A stretch of DNA of 6,409 nucleotides from DASVXQ01 sp036392615 (GCA_036392615.1 DASVXQ010000613.1:1-6409), one strand, 5' to 3'. Shown: positions 1 through 4,777, numbered from the stretch's first letter. Program-made: numbers and translations. The notes: generated by a model from the letters alone, not told the origin.

Positions 1-356
1 CCGCCGGTGTGACCCAGCCCTCTGCCGGAGAGCTTGAGCATCCGCATGCCGAGCACGGCGGCGAGCGGCGCGACGACCAGGGTGGTGCCATCCGCCACCC
101 CTCCGGTCGAGTGCTTGTCCACGGTCGGCCCGTCGATCGAGCTGAGGTCGAGCCGCCGGCCCGAGGCCACCATCGCCTCGGTGAGGGCGCCGATCTCTCC
201 TCGCGAGAACCCTTGGAGGTAGCCGGCCATGAGGAAGGCCGACATCTGGTAGTCGGGCAGATCGCCCTTGGCATAGGAAAGAACGAACTCGCGGAGGTCT
301 GCCGCCGGGACCGCTCCCCCGTCGCGCTTGCGTTCGATGACCTCGAGCGGTGTCAC
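1..356 (-). CDS. Pyrimidine-nucleoside (thymidine/uridine) phosphorylase, N-terminal 118 residues, 3' end outside window
   Basis: The family cleaves thymidine, deoxyuridine or uridine with phosphate to give the free base and (deoxy)ribose-1-phosphate in the cytoplasm, feeding DeoB. Seen: the reading frame gives the family N-terminus (TPLEVIERKRDGG), then LSYAKGDLPDYQMSAFLMA at about residues 27-45. The phosphate-binding signature VDKHSTGGVADGTTL is at about 81-95, and LSGRGLGHTGG runs to the window edge, where the phosphorylase signature begins. The usual family length is about 430-440 residues, so roughly three quarters is missing. The GTG start at 356-354 was chosen because it places the family N-terminus correctly and overlaps the stop of the upstream gene by 4 nt (GTGA). 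No strong ribosome binding site is visible, which fits translational coupling. It is third in the operon after parA and the small RHH-like gene. deoA and pdp are both possible symbols, so none is given. Confidence 0.96.
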   Translation of the reverse strand, partial: MTPLEVIERKRDGGAVPAADLREFVLSYAKGDLPDYQMSAFLMAGYLQGFSRGEIGALTEAMVASGRRLDLSSIDGPTVDKHSTGGVADGTTLVVAPLAAVLGMRMLKLSGRGLGHTG

Positions 357-709
357 CGCGACGAGAGTCGCTTCACAAGGGCGGCGTCGGCCCCGTCCCT
401 CTCCAGCTCCGACAGCACCTGCGCGAGGGCCTCGCGGACCAGGCGCCCGCGGTCGACCACGATCCGGTGCTGGCGCCGCAGCAGCAGCCGGGCGTTCTCG
501 AGGTCCGTCAGCTCCTCGGGAGTGCAGTAGATGGTGATCTTCTCCTCGTGGCGCTGGCGGCCGCTGGGCACGCGGTCGCGCGATTCCGCGCCCGCCTCGT
601 CGTCGCCGGCGGGGCGCTTGGCCCCGCGGGTGCGCGAGCCCTTGCTCCCGTCGATCGACGTGACCCGGAAGAGCTCGTCGGCACCGGGTAGGCTGGCTCG
701 GCCCTTCAT
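353..709 (-). CDS. 118-residue protein with ribbon-helix-helix-like C-terminus, probable ParA partner
   Basis: I do not recognise a named family with certainty. Seen: residues 1-54 are charged and low in predicted structure. They include a conserved-looking basic start (KGRASLPGADELFR) and an Arg/Gly/Asp-rich linker. Residues 55-102 fit a ribbon-helix-helix fold: a short strand (EKITIYCTP), a helix (EELTDLENARLLLRR), then a turn and second helix (DRGRLVREALAQVLSELE). The ATG at 709 overlaps the parA stop (ATGA), and a strong ribosome binding site AAGGAGG (720-726) lies 10 nt upstream. Known: many plasmid ParA systems pair the ATPase with a small RHH centromere-binding protein whose basic disordered N-terminus stimulates ATPase activity. 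Inferred: this is a DNA-binding partner of the adjacent ParA, or an autoregulator of the operon. A plain RHH transcription factor is the alternative. Confidence 0.8.
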   Translation of the reverse strand: MKGRASLPGADELFRVTSIDGSKGSRTRGAKRPAGDDEAGAESRDRVPSGRQRHEEKITIYCTPEELTDLENARLLLRRQHRIVVDRGRLVREALAQVLSELERDGADAALVKRLSSR

Positions 710-1467
710 GACGCCAACACCTCCTTGGCCAACTCCCGGTAGGCGGCGGCGCCTGGAGAATCACCAGCGTAGGTAAGGATGCTCTCCCCGGCGACCGGGG
801 CCTCGGCGAACCGGATCGTCTTGCCGACGACCGTCCGGAAGACCTGGTCCCCGAAGGCCTCCTCCACCCGGCCCAGCACCTCCCGTCCGTGGACAGTCCG
901 TGCATCGTACATGGTCGCAAGCACGCCAACGATCTCGAGCCTGGGGTTCAGGCGGTCGGCGATCTTGGAGATGGTGTCCATCAGCAGCGCCATGCCGCGA
1001 AGCGCGAAGTACTCGCACTCCAGCGGGACCAGGACGCCGTCGGCGGCGGTCAGCGCGTTCACCGTCAGCAGTCCCAGGCTCGGGGGGCAGTCGATCAGGG
1101 TGAAGTCGTAGCGGCGCCGCAGCGGTCGCAGCACCCGGGCAAGCGCCTGCTCGCGAGCGACCTCGCCGACCAGCAGAACCTCGGCCGCGGCCAGGTCGAT
1201 GTTGGCGGGAAGCAGGTCGAGCCGGTCGATCTTGGTGGTGGTCACCACCGAGTTGGCGTCCTGGTCCGGCCCCATCAGCAGGTTGTAGAGGGTCTTCTCG
1301 AGGGCGAGTGGGTTCAGCCCGAGGCCCACTGACAGCGCGCCCTGGGGGTCCATGTCGACCAGCAGCACCCGCTTGCCACGTTCAGCCAGCGCCGCGCCGA
1401 GGTTGATGGCGGTCGTCGTCTTGCCGACGCCACCCTTCTGGTTCGCCAGGGCGATGACCTTTCCCAT
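706..1467 (-). CDS. parA: ParA/Soj-family chromosome-partitioning ATPase
   Basis: This is a P-loop ATPase of the Soj/ParA class, which forms ATP-dependent dimers on the nucleoid and moves DNA or other cargo with a DNA-binding partner. Seen: 253 residues, the same length as Bacillus Soj. Residues 1-18 carry the deviant Walker A (MGKVIALANQKGGVGKTT, with signature Lys11 and catalytic Lys16). Residues 34-43 carry Walker A' (VLLVDMDPQG), and residues 122-130 carry Walker B (FTLIDCPPS), followed by LGLLTVNALTAAD. A Soj-like TIRFAEAP segment sits near the C-terminus. The ATG at 1467 was preferred over the in-frame GTG at 1497 because GGAGGG lies 6 nt upstream and because Soj proteins start with MGK. 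No spoOJ/parB gene and no canonical parS site (TGTTTCACGTGAAACA) is visible. It is first in an operon with the RHH-like gene and the nucleoside phosphorylase, all with 4-nt overlaps. It could be an orphan ParA rather than the main chromosomal one. Confidence 0.95.
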   Translation of the reverse strand: MGKVIALANQKGGVGKTTTAINLGAALAERGKRVLLVDMDPQGALSVGLGLNPLALEKTLYNLLMGPDQDANSVVTTTKIDRLDLLPANIDLAAAEVLLVGEVAREQALARVLRPLRRRYDFTLIDCPPSLGLLTVNALTAADGVLVPLECEYFALRGMALLMDTISKIADRLNPRLEIVGVLATMYDARTVHGREVLGRVEEAFGDQVFRTVVGKTIRFAEAPVAGESILTYAGDSPGAAAYRELAKEVLAS

Positions 1468-1473
1468 CCTGTG

Positions 1474-1479
1474 CCCTCC
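1474..1479 (-). promoter_or_regulatory. Ribosome binding site of parA
   Basis: On the minus strand GGAGGG is followed by six bases (CACAGG) and the ATG at 1467. This decides the start in favour of the MGK methionine over the GTG at 1497, which has no comparable site. Confidence 0.8.
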
Positions 1480-1502
1480 ACGGGGTGCTACCGCCACCGG
1501 GC

Positions 1503-1680
1503 CTACGATCTGAAGGGATCTTTGTCGCTTTATCGATATAGCACTTCAGCGATAAGTCGCCATGTCGTCAGATTGATGTATAGCTTTGGCCATAAATGCC
1601 TCAATCGCCTAATAGATCAAGCGACGAACGTCGAAGTGGTCGGAATCATATCGGCCACGCGAATCCCACGAAAGCGGTTG
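1503..1680. other. AT-rich leader of the parA operon with short dyads
   Basis: This stretch is clearly richer in A/T than everything around it and lies directly upstream of parA. It contains the palindrome TATCGATA (1531-1538), an inverted pair TTATCG/CGATAA (1530-1535 and 1550-1555, 14-nt spacer), and the dyad CGACG-AA-CGTCG (1622-1633). Motifs of the form GTCGC or AATCGCC recur several times in both orientations. The probable roles are promoter, operator for the RHH-like protein, or a centromere-like site for the ParA pair. None of these is proven by sequence alone. Confidence 0.5.
1577..1604 (-). promoter_or_regulatory. Candidate promoter of the parA operon
   Basis: On the minus strand TTGAGG (1599-1604) is followed after 16 bp by TATACA (1577-1582), resembling sigma-70-type -35 and -10 boxes. 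It lies about 110 bp upstream of the parA ATG within the AT-rich leader. The spacer is a little short and the -10 lacks the final T, so this is only the best of several weak candidates. Confidence 0.35.
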
Positions 1681-1993
1681 TCCCCACCCCCTCGGGACGG
1701 CAGTTACCGCTCCATCCGGAATGCGACGTTCGCGCAGACCGCCACGGGACGCGGGAAGGGAACGCGCGCGGGAAGGTGGAAGCCCTCCCTTTTCTCATCG
1801 CAGCGCTGCATTGATGCCGCCATCCCACGCAGGGCCGGCCGCCGGAAGGGCCGGCCGGCCTCGAGCGGACCTGGTAGTGGAAGCCGGGCCTCCGCCTGCG
1901 GGCAGCCAGCAGGAGCGCGCCATCGCTGGGGCAGCACCCGCATCACCAGAGGGACAAGGACCGCGGTAGCGCCTCCTCGCCCTGGAAAGGGGA

Positions 1994-2027
1994 GCCCGCT
2001 CTGGAGGGAAGCCCGCTCTGGAGGGAA
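1994..2027. repeat. Two perfect 17-bp tandem copies
   Basis: The unit GCCCGCTCTGGAGGGAA occurs at 1994-2010 and again at 2011-2027 without a gap, and a third partial copy begins at 2028 with GCCC. No gene covers it. It looks like replication-slippage expansion. Confidence 0.85.
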
Positions 2028-2063
2028 GCCCACAGAGAAGGAACCCGCGCCCTGAAGGGGTCG

Positions 2064-2093
2064 CCCCGCCCCGCCCTGCCCTGCCCTGCCCTG
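2064..2093. repeat. Six tandem pentamers (CCCCG/CCCTG)
   Basis: Two CCCCG units (2064-2073) are followed directly by four CCCTG units (2074-2093). This simple repeat in a non-coding spacer is a candidate for length variation between strains. Confidence 0.85.
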
Positions 2094-2332
2094 AGAAGGA
2101 CGCCCCGGCTCCTGAAGGACGTCACCGGCCGCTGAGCTGCCCGGCCGGCGCCGCCCGGGGCGCCTCGGCGACCTCCACGGCCTCCGCTCTCCCTCTACCG
2201 GCCGCACCCGCCTACCGGCGGCACTCGCGGCCCTGATCGACGCCCATCTGGCGACGTCACGGAATCGCGGGGCCCAGTGAACGCTCTCCGTGGCGGCATT
2301 CCGCGGACTTGTCCTCACGCTGCGCGTTCGTT

Positions 2333-2360
2333 CTATGCAACTTCATGCATAACTATGCAG
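2333..2360. promoter_or_regulatory. Phased ATGCA cluster, operator-like
   Basis: ATGCA occurs at 2335-2339, 2345-2349 and 2355-2359, exactly 10 bp apart and so on one face of the helix. As hexamers, TATGCA (2334-2339), its inverse TGCATA (2346-2351) and TATGCA (2354-2359) alternate in orientation. The last two form the dyad TGCATA-AC-TATGCA. The patch is AT-rich in a GC-rich background. It resembles a multi-site operator for a dimeric regulator, but I do not recognise the regulator and no gene starts close by on either strand. Confidence 0.45.
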
Positions 2361-2370
2361 CCTCTTGGAT

Positions 2371-2560
2371 TCAACGACCAATGAATTTTGGATAAACCCT
2401 TGAGGGCCGGTTGAGAGAACCCTGATTCGCGACAATTTCCCACTGCTGGAGCTCGACCTGGCACCGGATCAGCAGGTCGCCGGGCCGAGCGTCCAGCTCG
2501 TCCAGCGAGTTCGCCGCCAGCGCAAGGGAGGGCGCCGCAAGACCTCTGGAAGCGGCCGCA
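2371..2560 (-). pseudogene. Possible C-terminal remnant of an unidentified gene
   Basis: On the minus strand one frame ends at 2371 and its last roughly 60 codons read like real protein: LALAANSLDELDARPGD, then LLIRCQVELQQWEIVANQG, then SLNRPSRVYPKFIGR. Codons between about 2440 and 2540 have the G/C third positions of this genome, while the last twenty or so are more AT-rich. Upstream the frame runs through the MerR-type promoter and over the plus-strand gene, so no intact gene is possible here. It may be the 3' end of a displaced gene, or chance. I do not recognise the family. Confidence 0.25.
2397..2423. repeat. Two adjacent small dyads
   Basis: CCCT-TG-AGGG (2397-2406) is followed at once by GGTT-GAGAG-AACC (2409-2421). 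AACCCT also occurs as a direct repeat at 2395-2400 and 2418-2423. The stems are only 4 bp each. Their position at the end of the possible gene remnant could make them a weak terminator or a junction scar. Confidence 0.3.
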
Positions 2561-2568
2561 GGCAAGGC

Positions 2569-2600
2569 TTGCATCCGGTACCCGGGTACAGGCTTATGGT
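2569..2600 (+). promoter_or_regulatory. MerR-type promoter and operator of the CC protein-merR-ynfA operon
   Basis: The -35 box TTGCAT (2569-2574) and the -10 box TATGGT (2595-2600) are separated by 20 bp, longer than the usual 17. The spacer contains the perfect 12-bp palindrome GTACCCGGGTAC (2578-2589), flanked by CC and GG that extend the dyad around one mismatch. Known: MerR, CueR, ZntR and relatives bind a dyad within a 19-20-bp spacer and untwist the DNA on metal binding, so that RNA polymerase can use it. The neighbouring merR gene is the obvious regulator. Transcription would begin near 2607, giving a leader of about 40 nt. Confidence 0.85.
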
Positions 2601-2634
2601 CTGGACGACAGTCCCCTACCGGCGGGACCTCGGC

Positions 2635-2640
2635 GAGGAG
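2635..2640 (+). promoter_or_regulatory. Ribosome binding site of the CC-motif gene
   Basis: GAGGAG lies 7 nt upstream of the ATG at 2648. This decides for 2648 over the overlapping out-of-frame ATG at 2643. Confidence 0.75.
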
Positions 2641-2647
2641 CGATGCG

Positions 2648-2983
2648 ATGACCTGGGCGCCTGTGGAATGCACGCTGTCGTTGGAGGAGCGGCCCGAGCG
2701 TGTGGCGGCGTTCGACGAGCTGTTCGCGTCGGCGCTGCGAGGGTTGGCTCGGCCTGCGCCGGCGCTCCTGCGGCTGACGCTGGACGGGACGGATCGGGTC
2801 GAGGGGGTGGTGCGGGAGTTGGTCACCAAGGAGCAGGGCTGCTGCCCGCTCTTCGACTTCGCCATCGGGCGCGCGGAGGATGGCGCGCTGCTGCTGGAGG
2901 TTCGGGTCGCCGACAGGCACATCGGCACGCTGGAGGCGCTGGCCAGCCACGCGGCGATGGTGATGGCGGACTCCTCGGCATGA
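2648..2983 (+). CDS. 111-residue conserved protein with Cys-Cys motif, MerR-operon partner
   Basis: This is a small cytoplasmic protein with no signal peptide or membrane segment. Seen: residue order is WAPVECTL near the start (Cys8), a helical segment at about 13-35 (EERPERVAAFDELFASALRG), a strand LLRLTLD at 40-46, a helix ending in the motif GCCPLFDF (Cys65-Cys66), and a strand LLLEVRV before a C-terminal helix. From memory, actinobacteria have proteins of similar layout (a CTL start and a CC-x-FF/FDF centre) beside MerR-type metal regulators, without an assigned biochemical role as far as I know. Inferred: the three cysteines could bind a soft metal or react with an electrophile. It is first in the operon, directly behind the MerR-type promoter, and its stop overlaps the merR ATG by 4 nt (ATGA), so it should be strongly induced. 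Existence is near certain; function is open. Confidence 0.9.
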   Translation: MTWAPVECTLSLEERPERVAAFDELFASALRGLARPAPALLRLTLDGTDRVEGVVRELVTKEQGCCPLFDFAIGRAEDGALLLEVRVADRHIGTLEALASHAAMVMADSSA

Positions 2984-3498
2984 CGACCACGCTCCGCAGC
3001 GGTGAGGTGGCCGCGGCCGCCGGTGTGAACCTGCAGACGCTCCGCTACTACGAGCGGCGCGGGCTGCTGGCCAAGCCCGCGCGGACGTCCGGCGGCCACC
3101 GGGCGTATCCGCCGGACGCCGTGACGATTGTGCGAGTCATCAAGGCGGCGCAGCGGCTCGGCTTCACCCTGGGCGAGGTTGCGGGCCTACTCGACGCTGG
3201 CCGGCACCGGCACGGGACCGCTCCCGACGCGGGCCTGCGGCGCCAGGCGGAGGTCAAGCTGGCGGAGATCGATGCCAGGATCGCCGACCTCCAGACGATC
3301 CGCCAGACGCTGGCCGCGGCCGTGGCCGCCGGCTGCGACGACCTGGCGACCTGCGCCGCGAGCCCGGACTGCCCGCTGCCGTTCGCGGAGCTGGCGGGCG
3401 AGCACCTGGTGGCCGAGCGCCTGACGGCCGAGCGCCTGGCGAGCGAGCGCCTGGCGGACGGGCGTGAGCCGGACGGGCGTGAGCCGGGCGGGCCGTGA
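2980..3498 (+). CDS. MerR-family transcriptional regulator, heavy-metal-responsive type
   Basis: This is a dimeric regulator that binds a dyad between promoter elements and distorts it on ligand binding. Seen: 172 residues. The N-terminal winged helix-turn-helix reads SGEVAAAAGVNLQTLRYYERRGLL at 7-30, then the wing (SGGHRAYPPD) at 37-46. A second helix pair IKAAQRLGFTLGEVAGLLD follows at 54-72, and the dimerisation helix spans about 85-117. The C-terminal metal-loop region CDDLATCAASPDCPLPF places Cys119, Cys125 and Cys131. The residue corresponding to the MerR sensing Cys82 appears to be Pro82. Residues about 140-172 are an unusual tail of pentapeptide repeats encoded by 15-bp units. The ATG at 2980 overlaps the upstream stop, and the merR stop overlaps the ynfA-like start. 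It probably activates its own operon from the palindromic promoter at 2569-2600. The metal cannot be assigned. Confidence 0.95.
   Translation: MTTTLRSGEVAAAAGVNLQTLRYYERRGLLAKPARTSGGHRAYPPDAVTIVRVIKAAQRLGFTLGEVAGLLDAGRHRHGTAPDAGLRRQAEVKLAEIDARIADLQTIRQTLAAAVAAGCDDLATCAASPDCPLPFAELAGEHLVAERLTAERLASERLADGREPDGREPGGP
3397..3486 (+). repeat. Six-unit 15-bp array encoding the merR C-terminal tail
   Basis: Units start at 3397, 3412, 3427, 3442, 3457 and 3472. The first four encode GEHLV, AERLT, AERLA and SERLA, and the last two are identical (GACGGGCGTGAGCCG) and encode DGREP. The unit is a multiple of three, so copy-number change keeps the frame. The array ends 9 bp before the next gene starts. 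Confidence 0.85.
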
Positions 3499-3827
3499 GC
3501 GTCGTCCGGTCGCTGCTGCTGTTCGTCTTGGCCGCGCTCGCGGAGATCGGCGGCGCCTGGCTGGTCTGGCAAGGGGTCCGGGAGCACCGTGGGATCCTCT
3601 GGGCCGTCGGCGGCGTGCTGGCGCTCGGTGCCTACGGGTTCGTGGCGACCCTCCAACCCGACGTCCATTTCGGCCGCATCCTCGCGGCCTACGGCGGAGT
3701 CTTCGTTGCGGGGTCGCTTGTCTGGGGCGTTGTGGTGGACGGCTTTCGCCCAGACAGGTGGGACCTGGTCGGGGCGGCCGTCTGCCTCCTCGGCGTCGCG
3801 CTCATCATGTACGCGCGGCGTGCCTGA
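3495..3827 (+). CDS. YnfA/UPF0060-family inner-membrane protein, SMR-like
   Basis: This is a four-helix membrane protein related to small multidrug resistance transporters. Seen: 110 residues, the normal family length. Membrane segments are at about 6-26, 34-53, 62-81 and 90-107. Family motifs are LAEIGGAWLVWQGVRE (with the conserved membrane Glu17), YGFVATLQPDVHFGRI and AAYGGVF at 47-70, then LVWGVVVDGFRPDRWD at 75-90. The GTG at 3495 was chosen because it overlaps the merR stop (GTGA) and starts directly before helix 1. Known: YnfA from enteric bacteria behaves as an SMR-type efflux protein, and a UPF0060 protein sits beside arsenic/cadmium resistance genes in mycobacteria. Inferred: here it is the export or membrane arm of the MerR operon. 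It lacks its own ribosome binding site and probably depends on translational coupling. Substrate unknown. Confidence 0.94.
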   Translation: MSVVRSLLLFVLAALAEIGGAWLVWQGVREHRGILWAVGGVLALGAYGFVATLQPDVHFGRILAAYGGVFVAGSLVWGVVVDGFRPDRWDLVGAAVCLLGVALIMYARRA

Positions 3828-3833
3828 TCGAGC

Positions 3834-3861
3834 ATGCCCTCGCCGGCGCGGCTGCTGGCAT
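3834..3861 (+). terminator. Candidate terminator hairpin after the MerR operon
   Basis: ATGCC (3834-3838) pairs with GGCAT (3857-3861), and inside them GCCG (3842-3845) pairs with CGGC (3849-3852) across a GCG loop. It starts 7 nt after the stop of the membrane-protein gene. There is no T-run, which is common for high-GC actinobacterial terminators but leaves the call weak. Confidence 0.35.
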
Positions 3862-3911
3862 ACCCCAAATGAGCGGGCACGGACTTGGGTGAACCACGAC
3901 GTGGGGTGAGA

Positions 3912-4017
3912 GCGTGGCCGGTTGTGGGCGCGCCGGCGTGGTCGGTGCTGGGCAGGCGGCGCACGGCGTGGCCGGCCCTGGGCCGTGCACGGCGTGGCCG
4001 GCTCTGGACGGCGCACG
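3912..4017. repeat. Four-copy degenerate GC-rich repeat
   Basis: The core GCGTGGYCGG followed by four bases and TGG or a close variant starts at 3912, 3936, 3966 and 3992, spaced 24, 30 and 26 bp. Copies three and four share a 21-bp match with one substitution at 3961-3981 and 3987-4007. No gene covers the region. The rest of the 3828-4263 gap shows nothing else coding apart from low-complexity open frames. Confidence 0.7.
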
Positions 4018-4204
4018 GTTCGGGCGCCGCGCTCCAGATCGGATCGGATCGTCCGGCTGCCTGGCCCGAGGCGGTGGGTCCATATCGGCCACCCGCCAGC
4101 CGCGGGCGTGCGGCGCGAAGCTCGGCCTGAGGCGCGCTCGGTCCACGACGCGGATCGGCCAGCCGCAGGCATGTGGTGCGCAGGTCGGTGGGAGGCCCAG
4201 GCGT

Positions 4205-4240
4205 CGCCGCCCGCCAGGCGCAACCGCCTGGCGGGCGGCG
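4205..4240. terminator. Perfect 16-bp-stem hairpin between convergent genes
   Basis: Arms 4205-4220 (CGCCGCCCGCCAGGCG) and 4225-4240 are exact reverse complements around the loop CAAC. It lies 23 bp beyond the stop of the SnoaL-like gene on the minus strand and about 380 bp beyond the plus-strand MerR operon. It has no T-run on either side. The most likely role is a bidirectional terminator or RNA 3'-end stabiliser. Confidence 0.65.
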
Positions 4241-4263
4241 AGGGCCCGGTCAACAGGACTTGG

Positions 4264-4770
4264 TCAGGTGCGAGGGAGTTGCCCGGTGGCGCCCGCGGCG
4301 GCGAATGCGGTCTCGAGGGCGGCGGCGGTGCCGGGGCCGAAGTAGTCGCGGAACAGCAGGATCTGGCCGTCGCGGATCCTGAAGACCTGGATGTAGGGAA
4401 GCTGATACGTCGCGCCGGTCGTGGTCAGCTCTCCGGCCACCTCGAGCTCGACGATCACGACCTCGGGGTCGGGGGTCTGGTGGACCGCCGTCGTGCGGAC
4501 CGCTGTCACGCGGGTCGCGGCGCGGCGCACGGCTCCCTCGAGAGATGCGAGCACCTCGCGGATCCGCTCCCGGCCCTCGATCCGGCGCGGGACGCCAGCG
4601 GGAGCAAACGGCCACTCCAGCACGCCGTCCCGCGCGTACAGGTCGGCCTGTCCGCGCAGGTCGTAGGCGGCCGCCAGGCGGTGGACCCGCTCGACCAGCT
4701 CGCGCGGGTCGGCGGCCACAGCGGTCTGGGTTCCGTCGGCGGTCACGGACGTTGGGGTTCCACCGGTCAT
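4264..4770 (-). CDS. SnoaL-like / NTF2-fold family protein
   Basis: The family is a small alpha+beta cone with a pocket that serves cyclases, isomerases, hydrolases or ligand-binding proteins, so the fold does not define the reaction. Seen: 168 residues. A flexible Thr/Ala-rich start (1-20) is followed by helices ELVERVHRLAAAYDLRGQ at 24-41, then the typical DLYARDGVLEWPFAP at 43-57 and IEGRERIREVLASL. Strands EVVIVELEVAGEL and YIQVFRIRDGQILLFRDYFGP end in the characteristic hairpin of these proteins. The ATG at 4770 was chosen because GAAGGAG lies 7 nt upstream. It is transcribed from a strong-looking promoter at 4858-4887 that carries two palindromes, divergently from a TetR gene, so TetR repression is very likely. 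A small-molecule or detoxification role is inferred. The substrate is unknown. Confidence 0.9.
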   Translation of the reverse strand: MTGGTPTSVTADGTQTAVAADPRELVERVHRLAAAYDLRGQADLYARDGVLEWPFAPAGVPRRIEGRERIREVLASLEGAVRRAATRVTAVRTTAVHQTPDPEVVIVELEVAGELTTTGATYQLPYIQVFRIRDGQILLFRDYFGPGTAAALETAFAAAGATGQLPRT

Positions 4771-4777
4771 CTCAGGA

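Larger units (their letters stand above)
1681..2329. other. GC-rich spacer without a supportable gene
   Basis: This is about 650 bp between the parA leader and the AT-rich patch. Long open frames exist on both strands, but their translations are Arg/Pro/Gly-rich low-complexity sequence with no recognisable motif, as expected from open frames in very GC-rich DNA. The stretch holds two 8-bp palindromic GGCCGGCC copies at 1833-1840 and 1849-1856, which could pair as a hairpin with an 8-nt loop. It also holds a 17-bp direct duplication (1994-2027), a pentamer array (2064-2093), and a 17-bp-spaced CTACCGG repeat (2195-2201 and 2212-2218). Confidence 0.6.

Noticed and set aside
1468..1497. Ten-residue N-terminal extension of ParA from a GTG at 1497
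   Set aside because: No ribosome binding site precedes it, and the ATG at 1467 has GGAGGG at the right distance and matches Soj.
1471..2318. Open frames of about 200 codons on both strands in the parA-MerR spacer
   Set aside because: Low-complexity translations, no ribosome binding site, and they include tandem repeats that are not multiples of three.
1468..2330. A canonical parS site near parA
   Set aside because: I looked for TGTTTCACGTGAAACA and close variants and saw none in the window.
2331..2440. Insertion-sequence or integrase attachment ends in the AT-rich patch
   Set aside because: No transposase or integrase is intact nearby, and no paired terminal inverted repeats or target-site duplication could be found.
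2569..2979. In-frame N-terminal extension of merR
   Set aside because: It would start inside the -35 box and overlap the whole CC-protein gene. The ATG at 2980 gives the standard MerR N-terminus and a 4-nt overlap.
3048..4253. 401-codon open frame on the minus strand
   Set aside because: It runs antisense through merR and the YnfA gene, and its translation is Arg/Pro/Ser/Ala-rich with no motif. The sense genes have clear family motifs.
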